The notes under the pieces were generated by a model. That model had not been told where the DNA came from. It worked only from the letters and a program-made list of their open reading frames with translations, and searched no databases. A stretch of DNA of 64,000 nucleotides from Microbacterium sp. LWO14-1.2 (GTDB taxonomy: Bacteria; Actinomycetota; Actinomycetes; Actinomycetales; Microbacteriaceae), in the NCBI RefSeq assembly GCF_038397715.1, contig NZ_CP151633.1:3714783-3778782 (forward strand), written 5' to 3'. Both the position numbers and the translations under genes were made by a program. This document shows, piece by piece, positions 31,802 through 44,163 of this stretch. Every line of letters starts with the position of its first letter. The first letter of the stretch is position 1.

Positions 31802-32601
31802 GTCGCGTCGAACAGGCCATCGAGGCCGCGCACGCGGCGGGCCGCAGCGCGTTCGTCGGCTACCTCCCCGTCGGCTTCCCGGATCTCGACACGAGCATCC
31901 AGGCGGCCATCGCCCTCGCCGAGAACGGCGTCGACATCATCGAGCTCGGCCCGCCCTACAGCGATCCGGTCATGGACGGCGCCATCATCCAGGAAGCCAC
32001 CACCGCGGCGCTCGCGAACGGCTTCAAGATGAAAGACCTGTTCACCGCGGTGCGAGCGATCACCGAGGCGACCGACGTCCCCGTGCTCGTGATGACCTAC
32101 TGGAACCCCGTGTTCCAGTACGGAGTGGACCGTTACGCCGACGACCTGCTCGCGGCAGGCGGCGCGGGGCTCATCACGCCCGACATCACGCCCGACGTCG
32201 CAGGGGAGTGGATCGCGGCGAGCGACCGCACCGGCCTCGACCGCGTGTTCCTCGCCGCCCCGACCTCGTCCGACGAGCGCCTCTCGCTCGTCGTCGAGTC
32301 CTCGACCGGGTTCGTCTACACCGTGTCGACCATGGGCATCACCGGCGAACGGGCGGAGCTCGACCGGGCGGCACGCACGCTCGTCGACCGTCTGCGCGCG
32401 GCCGGCGCCACCCGGGCGTGCGTCGGCATCGGCATCTCCACCGCCGAGCAGATCGCCGGCGTCTCCGAGTACGCCGACGGCGCCATCGTCGGCACGGCAC
32501 TCGTCCGCGCCCTCCGCGACGGGGGCGTCCCCGCTCTCGCCGAGGTCACCCGCACCCTGGCCGCCGGGACCGTCTCGGCACGCCCCGTACACGAGAACTA
32601 G
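31798..32601 (+). CDS. trpA: Tryptophan synthase alpha chain
   Basis: 267 aa TIM barrel. It cleaves indole-3-glycerol phosphate to indole, which is channelled to TrpB. Motifs are [13 protein letters not shown], the catalytic-Glu segment [30 protein letters not shown] and [12 protein letters not shown]. The stop codon TAG is also the first half of the predicted lgt -10 element. trpA in actinobacteria is commonly followed by lgt, as here. Confidence 0.95.
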   Translation: MSRVEQAIEAAHAAGRSAFVGYLPVGFPDLDTSIQAAIALAENGVDIIELGPPYSDPVMDGAIIQEATTAALANGFKMKDLFTAVRAITEATDVPVLVMTYWNPVFQYGVDRYADDLLAAGGAGLITPDITPDVAGEWIAASDRTGLDRVFLAAPTSSDERLSLVVESSTGFVYTVSTMGITGERAELDRAARTLVDRLRAAGATRACVGIGISTAEQIAGVSEYADGAIVGTALVRALRDGGVPALAEVTRTLAAGTVSARPVHEN

Positions 32602-32604
32602 AAT
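32599..32604 (+). promoter_or_regulatory. Predicted -10 element for leaderless lgt transcript
   Basis: TAGAAT starts at the TAG stop codon of trpA and ends 7 nt before the lgt ATG, so the mRNA would start at the start codon. No clear -35 is seen. Confidence 0.5.
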
Positions 32605-32611
32605 CGCACTC

Positions 32612-33640
32612 ATGTCCCACGCGCTTCACAGCACCTTCAGCGGCGTGCTCGCCAGCATCCCCAGTCCTCCCGTCTCGTACTTCGACGTGGGACCGCTGCG
32701 CATCCACTTCTACGCGCTGTGCATCATCGCCGGCATCATCGCCGCCGTGTTCCTCACGAACCGCCGCCTCACTCGTCGCGGTGCGGAGCCGTGGGTCGTC
32801 ATCGACATCTCCATCCTCGCCGTGCCGCTCGCCATCGTCGGCGCGCGCATCTTCCACGTGCTCACCCACCCCGGCTTCTACTTCGGCGAGGGCAAGAACA
32901 CCTGGAACCCCTTCGAGCCGGGCTCCGTCTGGGCGATCTGGGAGGGCGGCATCGCGATCTTCGGCGCTCTCATCGGCGGCGCGATCGGCGCGTACCTCGG
33001 ATGCCGGTGGACCGGCATCCGCTTCTGGACCTTCGCCGACGCCCTCGCACCCGGACTGCTGCTCGCCCAGGCCATGGGCCGCTTCGGCAACTGGTTCAAC
33101 CACGAGCTGTTCGGTCTCCCGACAGATCTCCCGTGGGGTCTCGAGATCGAGTCGGACAACTCCGCCTTCCCCCCTGGCCTCCCGGAGGGAACGCTCTTCC
33201 ACCCGACGTTCCTGTACGAGGTCATCTGGAACCTCCTCGGCGTCGTCGTCCTGCTGTGGCTGAGCCGCAAGGTCACCAGCCTCCAGTGGGGCCGCCTGTT
33301 CGCGATCTACCTCATCTGGTACAGCGCCGGCCGCGTCGTGTGGGAGTCGATCCGCATCGACCCGAGCGAGATCATCCTCGGGCTGCGCAGCAACGTCTGG
33401 GCCGCGATCATCGGCATCGTCGTCGGTCTCGCGATCCTCGTCGTCCAGTCGCGGCGTCACCTCGGCCTGGAGCCCTCGCCGTACCAGCCGGGCCGCGGGC
33501 GGAAGGATCTGGACGCTGATGTAGACTCGCAGGACAATCCCTCCGACTTCGTGGACCTGAGTGAGCCTCCGTCCGAAGAAGTCGCCGCAGGAGCCAGCGC
33601 CACAAGCACCGCTCCCACGGACACGGAAGGCGCCCGATAG
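32612..33640 (+). CDS. lgt: Prolipoprotein diacylglyceryl transferase
   Basis: 342 aa integral membrane enzyme with about seven transmembrane segments. It adds diacylglycerol from phosphatidylglycerol to the lipobox Cys of prelipoproteins. Conserved motifs are HFYALCIIAGII near residue 31, GARIFHVLTHPG and the Lgt signature AQAMGRFGNWFNHELFG. The last ~55 residues are hydrophilic and extend beyond the E. coli-type enzyme, which is common in actinobacteria. The transcript is predicted to be leaderless, independent of trpA. Confidence 0.94.
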   Translation: MSHALHSTFSGVLASIPSPPVSYFDVGPLRIHFYALCIIAGIIAAVFLTNRRLTRRGAEPWVVIDISILAVPLAIVGARIFHVLTHPGFYFGEGKNTWNPFEPGSVWAIWEGGIAIFGALIGGAIGAYLGCRWTGIRFWTFADALAPGLLLAQAMGRFGNWFNHELFGLPTDLPWGLEIESDNSAFPPGLPEGTLFHPTFLYEVIWNLLGVVVLLWLSRKVTSLQWGRLFAIYLIWYSAGRVVWESIRIDPSEIILGLRSNVWAAIIGIVVGLAILVVQSRRHLGLEPSPYQPGRGRKDLDADVDSQDNPSDFVDLSEPPSEEVAAGASATSTAPTDTEGAR

Positions 33641-33721
33641 CCGACCGGTCCGTGCGGACCCCATCGCATCAGCCCGGCCAATGACGTCCCCGGGTCATCC
33701 GTAGATCTGAGGACGGTTCAG

Positions 33722-36700
33722 GTGTATTTTCAGCCTCCCCATGGCGCCTCCGGCGCCTACCCCCCGAAGCAGGGCATGTACAACCCGGCGTTCGAGAAGG
33801 ACGCGTGCGGCCTCGCCATGGTCGCGACCCTGCGCGGTGAGGCGGGCCACGACATCATCGCGCTCGCCCTGGAGGCGCTGCGCAACCTCGAGCACCGCGG
33901 AGCCATCGGCTCCGACGCGGGCACCGGAGACGGCGCCGGCATCCTGACGCAGATGCCCGACGCGTTCCTCCGTGCCGTGACCGACTTCGAGCTGCCGCCG
34001 GTGGGGGAGTACGCCGCCGGCCTGGCCTTCCTGCCGCGCGACTCGAGCGTCCGCCGCGAGCAGAAGGCGGGCATCGAGAAGATCGCCAGGTCCGAGGGTC
34101 TCCGCGTGCTCGGCTGGCGCGAGGTGCCCACCGCCAACGAGCACCTCGGCAAGCTCGCCGATGAGGCCCGCCCCGCGTTCGAGCAGCTCTTCGTCAGCGC
34201 CGGCGGCGCATCGCACTCCGACGCGCCGCTCACGGGCATCGCCCTCGACCGGGTCGCCTACCGTCTGCGCAAGCGCGCGGGTCACGAGCTCGGCGCCTAC
34301 TTCGTCACGCTCTCGGCCCGCACGCTCGGGTACAAAGGCATGGTCACGACGCTGCAGCTGGAGCCGTTCTACCCCGACCTGCAGGACGAGCGGTTCATGT
34401 CGGAGCTCGCCGTCGTGCACTCGCGCTACTCGACGAACACGTTCCCGTCGTGGCCGCTCGCGCAGCCGCTGCGCATGCTCGCGCACAACGGCGAGATCAA
34501 CACCGTCGGCGGCAACCGCAACTGGATGCGCGCTCGTCAGTCGCAGCTGGAGTCCGAGCTGCTCGGCGACGTCTCACCCCTGCTGCCCATCTGCACCGAC
34601 GGCGCGAGCGACTCCGCGTCGTTCGACGAGGTCCTCGAGCTCCTGACCCTCACCGGTCGGAGCCTGCCCCACGCGATCATGATGATGGTGCCGGAGGCCT
34701 ACGAGAAGCAGTCGGACATCTCGCCCGAGCTGCGTGCCTTCTACGAGTACCACTCCAACCAGATGGAGCCCTGGGACGGCCCCGCCGCCCTCATCTTCAC
34801 CGACGGCACGCTCGTCGGAGCGACCCTCGACCGCAACGGACTGCGCCCGGGACGCTGGACCGAGACGACCGACGGTCTGATCGTCATCGGCTCCGAGACC
34901 GGAGTGCTCACCTTCGAGCCCGAGCGCATCAAGCGCCGCGGACGCCTGCAGCCCGGCAAGATGTTCCTCGTCGACACCGCGCAGCAGCGCATCATCGAGG
35001 ACGAGGAGATCAAGCACGACCTCGCCACGATGCACCCGTGGCAGGAATGGCTGGATGCCGGAGCCGTCCGCCTCGCGGACCTCCCGGAGCGGGAGCACAT
35101 CGTGCATCCGCCGGCATCGATCACCCGTCGCCAGCGCACCTTCGGCTACACGGAGGAAGAGGTCCGCGTCCTCCTCACTCCGATGGGCCAGCACGGCGTC
35201 GAGCCGCTGGGCGCGATGGGATCCGACACGCCGATCGCGGTGCTGAGCAAGCGTCCGCGTCTGCTCTTCGACTACTTCACGCAGCAGTTCGCGCAGGTGA
35301 CCAACCCGCCGCTCGACTCGATCCGCGAAGAGGTCGTCACGAGCCTCAAGCTCGGTCTCGGCCCCGAGAGCAACCTGCTCAGCTGGGGTCCCGACCACAC
35401 GCGTACGGTGTCGCTCGACTTCCCGGTCATCGACAACGACGAGCTCGCGAAGATCCGCCACATCGACAAGGCGCTGCCCGACCGCTCGAGCGTGACGATC
35501 AAGGGCCTGTACCACTTCGACGTCGGTTCCAACACGCTCGAGAAGCGTCTCACCGAGATGTGCGACGAGGTCGACGAGGCGATCGCGAGCGGCGCGGAGT
35601 TCATCATCCTGTCCGACCGCGATTCGAACAAGGACCTCACGCCGATCCCGTCGCTCCTCATGGTCTCGGCAGTGCACCACCACCTGATCCGCCGCGAGAA
35701 TCGCATGAAGGTCGGTCTGATCGTCGAAGCCGGCGACGTGCGCGAGGTCCACCACGTGGCCACCCTCATCGGCTACGGCGCCTCGGCCATCAACCCCTAT
35801 CTCGCGATGGAGACGGTCGAGCACCTCGTCCGCACCGGATACATCACCGGCATCAGCCCCGAGAAGGCCGTCAAGAACCTGATCTACGCGCTCGGCAAGG
35901 GCGTGCTGAAGATCATGTCGAAGATGGGCATCTCGACCGTGTCGTCGTACGCTGGCGCGCAGGTCTTCGAGGCGGTCGGGCTGAGCGAGGAGTTCATCGA
36001 CAAGTACTTCACGCGCACGGAGTCGAAGCTCGGCGGAATCGGCATCGAGGAGATCTTCGCCGAGAACCAGGCCCGTCACGACTACGCCTATCCCGAGGAT
36101 GCCGCGGCTCGCGCCCACGAGCGGCTCTGGAGCGGCGGCGAGTACCAGTGGCGTCGCGACGGCTCGCCGCACCTCTTCAACCCGGAGACGGTGTTCAAGC
36201 TGCAGCACTCCACGCGTGAGCGTCGGTACGACATCTTCCGTCAGTACACCAGGCTCGTCGACGATCAGGCCGCCGAGCTGAAGACGCTGCGCGGTCTGTT
36301 CGCCCTGCGCACCGGCACACGCAAGCCGGTGCCGATCGACGAGGTCGAGCCCGTCTCGGCGATCGTCAAGCGCTTCTCGACCGGAGCGATGAGCTACGGC
36401 TCGATCTCCAAGGAAGCCCACGAGACCCTCGCGATCGCGATGAACCGCCTCGGCGGCAAGTCGAACACGGGCGAGGGCGGCGAAGACGTCGACCGGCTCA
36501 TGGATCCCGAGCGCCGCAGCGCGATCAAGCAGGTCGCCTCCGGACGCTTCGGCGTCACGAGCCTCTACCTCACCGAGGCGGACGACATCCAGATCAAGCT
36601 CGCGCAGGGCGCCAAGCCCGGTGAGGGCGGACAGCTGCCGCCGCAGAAGGTGTATCCGTGGGTGGCTCGCACCCGCGGCGGGACGCCGGGCGTCGGGCTC

Positions 36701-38291
36701 ATCTCGCCGCCCCCTCACCATGACATCTACTCGATCGAAGACCTCAAGCAGCTGATCTTCGACCTGAAGCGGGCTAACCCCGAGGCGCGCATCCACACCA
36801 AGCTCGTGAGCCAGTCCGGCATCGGCGCGGTGTCGGCGGGCGTGGCGAAGGCGCTCAGCGACGTCATCCTCGTCTCGGGTCATGACGGAGGGACGGGCGC
36901 GAGCCCGATGAACTCGCTCAAGCACGCGGGTACGCCCTGGGAGCTCGGCCTGGCCGAGACGCAGCAGACCCTCATGCTGAACGGCATGCGCGACCGCGTG
37001 GTCGTGCAGGTCGACGGGCAGCTGAAGACCGGTCGCGACGTCATCATCGGCGCTCTGCTGGGCGCCGAGGAGTTCGGCTTCGCCACAGCCCCGCTCGTCG
37101 TGAGCGGCTGCATCATGATGCGCGTGTGTCACCTCGACACGTGCCCCGTGGGCGTCGCGACGCAGAATCCCGTGCTGCGCGAGCGGTTCACCGGCAAGCC
37201 CGAGTTCGTCGTCAACTTCATGGAGTTCATCGCGGAAGAGGTGCGTGAGATCCTCGCCGAGCTCGGCTTCCGCTCGCTCGACGAGATCATCGGACGCGCC
37301 GAGCTGCTCGAGGTCGACGCGGCCGTCGAGCACTGGAAGGCGGAGGGTCTCGACCTGAGCCCGGTGCTCGAGGGTCCGGCGTTCCCTGCGAGCGAGCCGC
37401 GCCGCAGCCGCCGCACGCAGGATCACGAGCTCGACAAGCACTTCGACGTACAGCTGATCGACATCGCGGGACCCGCTCTGCTGAACGGCGAGCCCGTGGT
37501 GGCCGAACTGCCCATCGCGAACACCGAGCGCGCGGTCGGCACGATGCTCGGCCACCAGGTCACGTCCCGCCACGGCGCCGACGGACTGCCGCGCGGAACG
37601 ATCGACGTCACGCTGCACGGCACGGCCGGTCAGTCCCTCGGAGCATTCCTGCCGTCGGGTATCGTGCTCCGTCTCGAGGGAGACGCGAACGACTATGTCG
37701 GCAAGGGCCTCTCCGGCGGCGACATCACGATCCGCCCGCCGCGCGGGTCGAGGATCGCGCCGCACGAGAACGTGATCGCGGGCAACGTCATCGGCTACGG
37801 CGCCACCGCAGGGACCATGTTCCTGTCCGGTGTCGTCGGCGAGCGGTTCCTGGTGCGCAACTCCGGTGCGACGGCCGTCGTCGAGGGCGTCGGAGACCAC
37901 GCGCTCGAGTACATGACGGGCGGCGTCGCGGTGATCCTCGGTACGACGGGGCGGAACCTCGGTGCCGGCATGTCCGGAGGAGTGGCGTACATCCGGTCGC
38001 TCGACACCGGCAAGATCAACGCGCAGTCCCTCGGCAGCGGCGAGCTGCTGCTCGAGCCCCTCGACCGGGCCGATCTCGAGGTGCTGCGCAGCCTGATCGC
38101 CGAGCACGTGGAGCGCACGGCATCGCCGCTCGGCTCCGACATCCTGGCGCGGTTCGACGAGATCGCCGGCCAGTTCACGAAGGTGCTCCCGCGTGACTAC
38201 GCCGCGGTGCGGAGCATGCGCGAGGAAGCAGTCGCCGAGGGCATCGACCCTGACGGCGACGTCGTCTGGAACCGGATCCTGGAGGTGACCG

Positions 38292-38299
<8 letters not shown>
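33722..38299 (+). CDS. gltB: Glutamate synthase (NADPH), large subunit
   Basis: 1525 aa. Domains in order are class II glutamine amidotransferase (Cys29 in [12 protein letters not shown] becomes N-terminal after propeptide removal), central domain, FMN-binding TIM barrel ([11 protein letters not shown]) with the [3Fe-4S] cysteines in [15 protein letters not shown], and a beta-helix GXGXG domain near residues 1270-1450. It transfers the amide of glutamine to 2-oxoglutarate. I chose GTG 33722 because GAGGA lies 7 nt upstream. ATG 33776 is possible but has no ribosome site. An 81-bp gap after lgt holds only a short 5-bp hairpin. gltD overlaps its end by 8 bp. Confidence 0.95.
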
Positions 38300-39758
<1,459 letters not shown>

Positions 39759-39812
39759 GCTGAGCCAGGCACCGTCGCCCGATTTTTATCCCCCTTCCCC
39801 CTGGAGAATCTG

Positions 39813-41264
39813 TTGAGACGCGCGAAAATCGTCGCCACCCTGGGCCCCGCAACTTCCACCTATGAGACCGTGCGTGCACTCATCGACGCCGGCGTGGACG
39901 TCGCCCGCCTGAACCTCAGCCACGGCGACTACTCCGTGCACGAGAACAACTACGCCAACGTGCGTCGTGCCGCGGAGGACGCCGGTCGTGCCGTCGCGAT
40001 CCTCGTCGACCTGCAGGGTCCGAAGATCCGTCTCGGCCGCTTCGAGGACGGCCCCTACGAGCTCGCGGTGGGCGACACGTTCAAGATCACCACCGAGGAC
40101 ATCATCGGGAACCGCGAGATCTGCGGCACGACCTTCAAGGGCCTGCCTCAGGACGTGAAGCCCGGAGACTTCCTGCTCATCGACGACGGCAAGGTCCGGG
40201 TCGAGGTCGTCGACACCGACGGTGTCACCGTCACGACCCGTGTCGTGGTCGCCGGAGCGGTCTCGAACAACAAGGGCATCAACCTGCCCGGCGTCGCGGT
40301 CAACGTCCCCGCGCTCAGCGAGAAGGACGAGGACGACCTTCGTTGGGGCCTGCGCACCGGCGCCGACCTCATCGCCCTGTCGTTCGTGCGCAACGCCGCC
40401 GACGTCACCCGAGTGCACGAGATCATGGCGGAGGAGGGCGTCCGCGTCCCCGTCATCGCCAAGGTCGAGAAGCCGCAGGCGGTCGACGCGCTCGAGGAGA
40501 TCGTGGACGCATTCGACGCCATCATGGTCGCCCGTGGCGACCTGGGCGTCGAGCTTCCCCTCGAGGCGGTGCCGATCGTGCAGAAGCGCGCCGTCGAGCT
40601 CGCCCGCCGCATGGCCAAGCCGGTCATCGTCGCGACGCAGATGCTCGAGTCGATGATCAACAGCCCCGTGCCCACGCGTGCCGAGACCTCCGACGTCGCG
40701 AACGCCGTGCTCGACGGCGCGGATGCCGTGATGCTCTCGGGCGAGACCAGTGTCGGCGACTACCCTGTGGTCGTCGTCGAGACCATGGCTCGCATCATCG
40801 AGTCCACCGAGGAGCACGGTCTCGAGCGCATCGCTCCGCTCACGGCCAAGCCCCGCACGCAGGGTGGTGCGATCACGCTCGCGGCCCTCGAGGTCGCGGA
40901 GTTCGTCGACGCCAAGTTCCTGTGCGTCTTCACGCAGTCGGGCGACTCGGCTCGTCGCCTGTCGCGGCTGCGCTCGCGCATCCCGATGCTGGCCTTCACC
41001 CCCGAGCCCGACATCCGGCGCCGCATGGCGCTCACCTGGGGCATCCAGTCGACGCTCGTCGACATGGTGCAGCACACCGACCTCATGTACCTGCAGGTCG
41101 ACGACTACCTCCTCTCCCACGGCCTCGCCGAAGAGGGCGACAAGGTCGTCGTGATCTCCGGATCCCCTCCCGGGATCGTCGGGTCGACCAACGACATCCG
41201 CGTGCACAAGGTCGGAGACGCCGTCAACGGCGCGGCTCCGATCTACAAGGAAGCCACGGTCTGA
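39813..41264 (+). CDS. pyk: Pyruvate kinase
   Basis: 483 aa. It converts PEP and ADP to pyruvate and ATP. The N-terminus is RRAKIVATLGPATSTYE. The active-site signature VIAKVEKPQAVDALEEIVDAF with catalytic Lys is near residue 215, and MVARGDLGVELP follows. The C-terminal allosteric domain runs from about 345. The start codon is TTG at 39813, the only start that gives the normal N-terminus, with CTGGAG upstream. A strong hairpin follows the gene. Confidence 0.94.
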   Translation: MRRAKIVATLGPATSTYETVRALIDAGVDVARLNLSHGDYSVHENNYANVRRAAEDAGRAVAILVDLQGPKIRLGRFEDGPYELAVGDTFKITTEDIIGNREICGTTFKGLPQDVKPGDFLLIDDGKVRVEVVDTDGVTVTTRVVVAGAVSNNKGINLPGVAVNVPALSEKDEDDLRWGLRTGADLIALSFVRNAADVTRVHEIMAEEGVRVPVIAKVEKPQAVDALEEIVDAFDAIMVARGDLGVELPLEAVPIVQKRAVELARRMAKPVIVATQMLESMINSPVPTRAETSDVANAVLDGADAVMLSGETSVGDYPVVVVETMARIIESTEEHGLERIAPLTAKPRTQGGAITLAALEVAEFVDAKFLCVFTQSGDSARRLSRLRSRIPMLAFTPEPDIRRRMALTWGIQSTLVDMVQHTDLMYLQVDDYLLSHGLAEEGDKVVVISGSPPGIVGSTNDIRVHKVGDAVNGAAPIYKEATV

Positions 41265-41281
41265 CCGCATCGATCGGTCGA

Positions 41282-41311
41282 GAAGGGGCGGGACTGCGGT
41301 CCCGCCCCTTC
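41282..41311 (+). terminator. Intrinsic-type terminator hairpin after pyk
   Basis: Perfect 13-bp stem GAAGGGGCGGGAC / GTCCCGCCCCTTC with a TGCG tetraloop, 17 bp after the pyk stop. It lacks a true T-run, as is common in high-GC actinobacteria. Confidence 0.8.
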
Positions 41312-41369
41312 GTCGTCCGTGAACGCAGGGTGCCGTTGTCAAGGCTTCGCGGCCCGACGCGCGCGGGGC

Positions 41370-41375
41370 TAGCCT
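41370..41375 (+). promoter_or_regulatory. Predicted -10 element, leaderless transcript of the hydrolase at 41383
   Basis: TAGCCT lies 7 nt before the ATG, so transcription should start at the start codon. No Shine-Dalgarno is needed. Confidence 0.5.
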
Positions 41376-41382
41376 GAAGGGT

Positions 41383-42180
41383 ATGAGCACAGCCCGCCAG
41401 CGGGTCGTCATCGGTGGGCAGGCGCTCCGGTTCGAGACGTGCGGCCCCGCCTCCGAGCAGACGTACGTCCTCGTCCACGGCATCGGCATGTCGCACCGGT
41501 ACTTCGCGCCGTTGCGCGACGCACTCAGTCGGAGCGGTCGTGTGGTGACCGTGGACCTCCCCGGTTTCGGTGGGCTTCCGATGCCGCGCGACGATCTCGA
41601 CGTCCCGGCGATGGGCTGCATCCTCGCGGGCGCGCTCCGCGCTCTCGATCTGAGCCGAGTCGTGCTCGTCGGGCATTCGATGGGCGTGCAGTGGGCGCTG
41701 GAGGCGGCACGGGCGGATCCCACGCGTGTGGAGGGCCTCGTCCTGATCGGCCCGGTGGTCGACGCAGCGCATCGCTCGCTCCTCGCGCAAGCCGCCGCCC
41801 TCGCCGTCGACACCGTTCGAGAGGCCCCGGCCCCCAACGCCCTCGTCTTCTCCGACTACCTGCGCTGCGGACCCCGCTGGTACCTCACGCAGGCCCGCCA
41901 CATGACGTCGTACGACACAGAGGCGGCCGTCGTCCGAGCGACGCAGCCGACGCTGCTGGTACGCGGAAACCGGGACCCCGTCGCCGGAGAGCAGTGGGTC
42001 CGGCGACTGCGCGCCGCCGCGGGTGACGCTCAGCTCGTCGAGATCGCCGACCAGCCGCACAACGTGCAGTACTCCGCCGCGTTGGCGGTCGCGGACGCCA
42101 TCGAGCGCTTCGCACGGCCCCTGGGCGGGCTCGTGGCGCCTGAGAGGCCCGTCAAGGGGAGGGCGACATCGACGCGCTGA
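41383..42180 (+). CDS. Alpha/beta hydrolase
   Basis: 265 aa, cytoplasmic (no signal peptide). The fold shows VLVHGIGMSHRYF with the oxyanion HG, the nucleophile elbow VGHSMG (Ser99), an acid candidate in RGNRDPVAGE and the base in DQPHNVQYS, so the catalytic triad is complete. Substrate is unknown. Esterases and C-C hydrolases of this family look alike. A second, differently built hydrolase starts almost directly after it, so the two are probably one unit. Confidence 0.83.
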   Translation: MSTARQRVVIGGQALRFETCGPASEQTYVLVHGIGMSHRYFAPLRDALSRSGRVVTVDLPGFGGLPMPRDDLDVPAMGCILAGALRALDLSRVVLVGHSMGVQWALEAARADPTRVEGLVLIGPVVDAAHRSLLAQAAALAVDTVREAPAPNALVFSDYLRCGPRWYLTQARHMTSYDTEAAVVRATQPTLLVRGNRDPVAGEQWVRRLRAAAGDAQLVEIADQPHNVQYSAALAVADAIERFARPLGGLVAPERPVKGRATSTR

Positions 42181-42218
42181 AGCGGCTGGCATGGTGGATC
42201 GCCGACTACGCGTACGCG

Positions 42219-42836
42219 GTGGTCTGGCAGGTGCGCGCCGCCCTCGACCGCACCGATCCGCGCGGTTTCACCGACGGCTCGGGTGTGCCGATCGTGATCC
42301 TGCCCGGCGTCTACGAGACGTGGCGCTTCATGCAGCCGATGATCGCCGCCCTGCACGGGAGAGGACACCCCGTCCACGTGCTCGACGCGTGGAGGCACAA
42401 CAGGCGGCCAGTGGCCGATGCGGCCGAGATCCTGACCCGATTCCTGGAGGACAACGCGATGACCGACGTCGTCCTGGTCGCGCACAGCAAGGGGGGACTG
42501 GCGGGGAAGACAGCGATGACCGGTCGTGCGGGTTCTCGGATCCGCGGCATGGTCGCCGTCTCGACGCCCTTCCGCGGTTCCCGTTACGCCCGATGGATGC
42601 CGGTGCGCGGCCTCCGCGCGCTCGCCCCCACTCACCCGTCGATCCTCGCGCTCGCGCGTCACCTCGACGTGGACTCGCGGATCGTCTCGGTCTATCCCCG
42701 GTTCGACCCGCACATCCCCGAGGGGAGCGAGCTCGTCGGCGCGCTCCGGAACGTGCGGCTCGACACCGGCGGGCATTTCCGGGTGCTGGCGGATCCGCGC
42801 GTGATCGCGGAGATCGCAGCCATGGCTGAACGCTGA
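42219..42836 (+). CDS. Alpha/beta hydrolase (start uncertain, probably further upstream)
   Basis: 205 aa from GTG 42219. Lipase-like features are IVILPGVYETWRFM, the nucleophile elbow VAHSKGG, a TPFRGS loop, and the final His in TGGHFRVL. The frame stays open upstream with coding-like residues (ALKRLAWWIADYAYA), but no ATG, GTG or TTG is available. An ATC at 42168 sits 4 nt after AGGGGAGGG and would add 17 residues. The stated start is therefore conservative. It lies just after, and perhaps overlaps, the preceding hydrolase gene. Substrate is unknown. Confidence 0.75.
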   Translation: MVWQVRAALDRTDPRGFTDGSGVPIVILPGVYETWRFMQPMIAALHGRGHPVHVLDAWRHNRRPVADAAEILTRFLEDNAMTDVVLVAHSKGGLAGKTAMTGRAGSRIRGMVAVSTPFRGSRYARWMPVRGLRALAPTHPSILALARHLDVDSRIVSVYPRFDPHIPEGSELVGALRNVRLDTGGHFRVLADPRVIAEIAAMAER

Positions 42837-42846
42837 CGGATGCCGA

Positions 42847-44100
42847 TCACCGACAGGTCGAGGCCGGCGGATCGCCTGCACTGACCGCCGCCAGCCAGAC
42901 GAGCATGTCCGGCAACGAGGCGTATGCCGCGAGTCCATGGTTCACGCCGGAATAGCGGTGGAAGCTCACCCTCGTGTCCTGCGCGCACAGGAGGGCCACG
43001 TAGTCATCGGTCGCCGAGGGCTTCACGAGCTCGTCGGCGAGCCCCTGACCCACGAACACCGGGACACGGATCGGGGACGAGCCCGCACTGTTCTCGTGGA
43101 GAAGCGTCTTCCACGGCTCGGTGGTGGCGGGATCACCCGTCACGTAGCGTCCGATGAGCGGATCCGCGATCGCGTGGATCTCCTCGTTCTGCGACAGGAG
43201 GCACATCTCGGCCATCTGCGGCGTGGCCGACGCCCCGCCGGGAGTGAGGATCGCCGCCAGCTCACCGGCGTCGTATCGCTCGGAGTACGCGTCTTCGTAG
43301 GCGGGGATGGCGTACGAGGCGATCGTGACCCCGGACACGTTCACGATGTCGTCGCTCATGAGCTCCGTGAGATCGGCTGCGGGAGCCGCGACCGCCACAC
43401 CGCGCACCGTCAGTTCGGGGGCGTACTCATCGGCTCGTTCCGCGGCGAACAGCACGGCCTGCCCACCCTGCGAGTGCCCCCACAGGATCACGTCCGTCCC
43501 GATGCGGGCGGCGTCGATCGCATGCGCCGCCCGAACCGCGTCGAGCACGCTGTTCGCCTCGGGAATGCCGAGCAGGTAGGAGGATGCGGCGGGGACGCCG
43601 AGTCCGGGATAGTCCGCAGCGACCACGGCGTAGCCCTCCAGCAGGAACTCATGCAGACCCTCGATGAGCTGGAAGGGATCGACATCGAGCGACGGCGCGC
43701 ACTGCGTCGCGGCTCCTGTCGTCGGGTGACCCCAGGCGATGACCGGACGTCCGTCCACGGGTGCTGGTGCGTCCGGCACGATGACGACGGCCGAGGCGGC
43801 CACGTCAGACCCCGCGAGATCACGCGTGCGGTAGATGACCCGCCACGCCGACGAGCCCAGCGGGGCGCTGTCGATGCCCTCGACGCGCACGATCGATCCC
43901 GGCGCTCCGGGCGGCAGCGGATGAGGGACTCGATAGAACGTCCGGTCGCCGACGAGGTCGGCCTCTCCCTCGATGTGGCGACGGATCGCGTCAACGGCGA
44001 GGACGCTTCCGATCACCATTATGAGCAGCACGGCGATGACGAGGCCTCGCCGACGATGTCTGGTGCGTCTCCAGATGTCGGCGGATGGGCGATCACGCAT
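42847..44100 (-). CDS. Secreted or membrane-anchored lipase-family alpha/beta hydrolase
   Basis: 417 aa. The N-terminus RRTRHRRRGLVIAVLLIMVIGSVLAVDA is a basic stretch and one transmembrane or signal segment, so the enzyme acts outside the membrane. The body resembles the secretory lipase (LIP) family: VIAWGHPTTG, ADYPGLGVP, the nucleophile elbow LWGHSQGGQAV and a late His in GVNHGLAAY. Substrate is unknown, probably an acyl ester. It converges with the preceding hydrolase, only 10 bp apart. Its mRNA is predicted to be leaderless. Confidence 0.8.
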   Translation of the reverse strand: MRDRPSADIWRRTRHRRRGLVIAVLLIMVIGSVLAVDAIRRHIEGEADLVGDRTFYRVPHPLPPGAPGSIVRVEGIDSAPLGSSAWRVIYRTRDLAGSDVAASAVVIVPDAPAPVDGRPVIAWGHPTTGAATQCAPSLDVDPFQLIEGLHEFLLEGYAVVAADYPGLGVPAASSYLLGIPEANSVLDAVRAAHAIDAARIGTDVILWGHSQGGQAVLFAAERADEYAPELTVRGVAVAAPAADLTELMSDDIVNVSGVTIASYAIPAYEDAYSERYDAGELAAILTPGGASATPQMAEMCLLSQNEEIHAIADPLIGRYVTGDPATTEPWKTLLHENSAGSSPIRVPVFVGQGLADELVKPSATDDYVALLCAQDTRVSFHRYSGVNHGLAAYASLPDMLVWLAAVSAGDPPASTCR

Positions 44101-44106
44101 GGACCC

Positions 44107-44112
44107 TGTCTA
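44107..44112 (-). promoter_or_regulatory. Predicted -10 element, leaderless lipase transcript
   Basis: On the minus strand TAGACA lies 6 nt before the ATG at 44100. The mature tRNA-Leu ends 52 bp further upstream. Confidence 0.45.
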
Positions 44113-44163
44113 ACGCATACGCGCCTCAGAACACAGAGCCCCCCGCACGATGCGCGACCCGCG

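Noticed and set aside
33647..33660. GGTCC/GGACC hairpin after lgt as terminator
   Set aside because: The stem is only 5 bp with no T-run, too weak to call.
41336..41341. TTGTCA as -35 for the hydrolase at 41383
   Set aside because: The spacing to the -10 hexamer is 28 nt, too long for a normal promoter.
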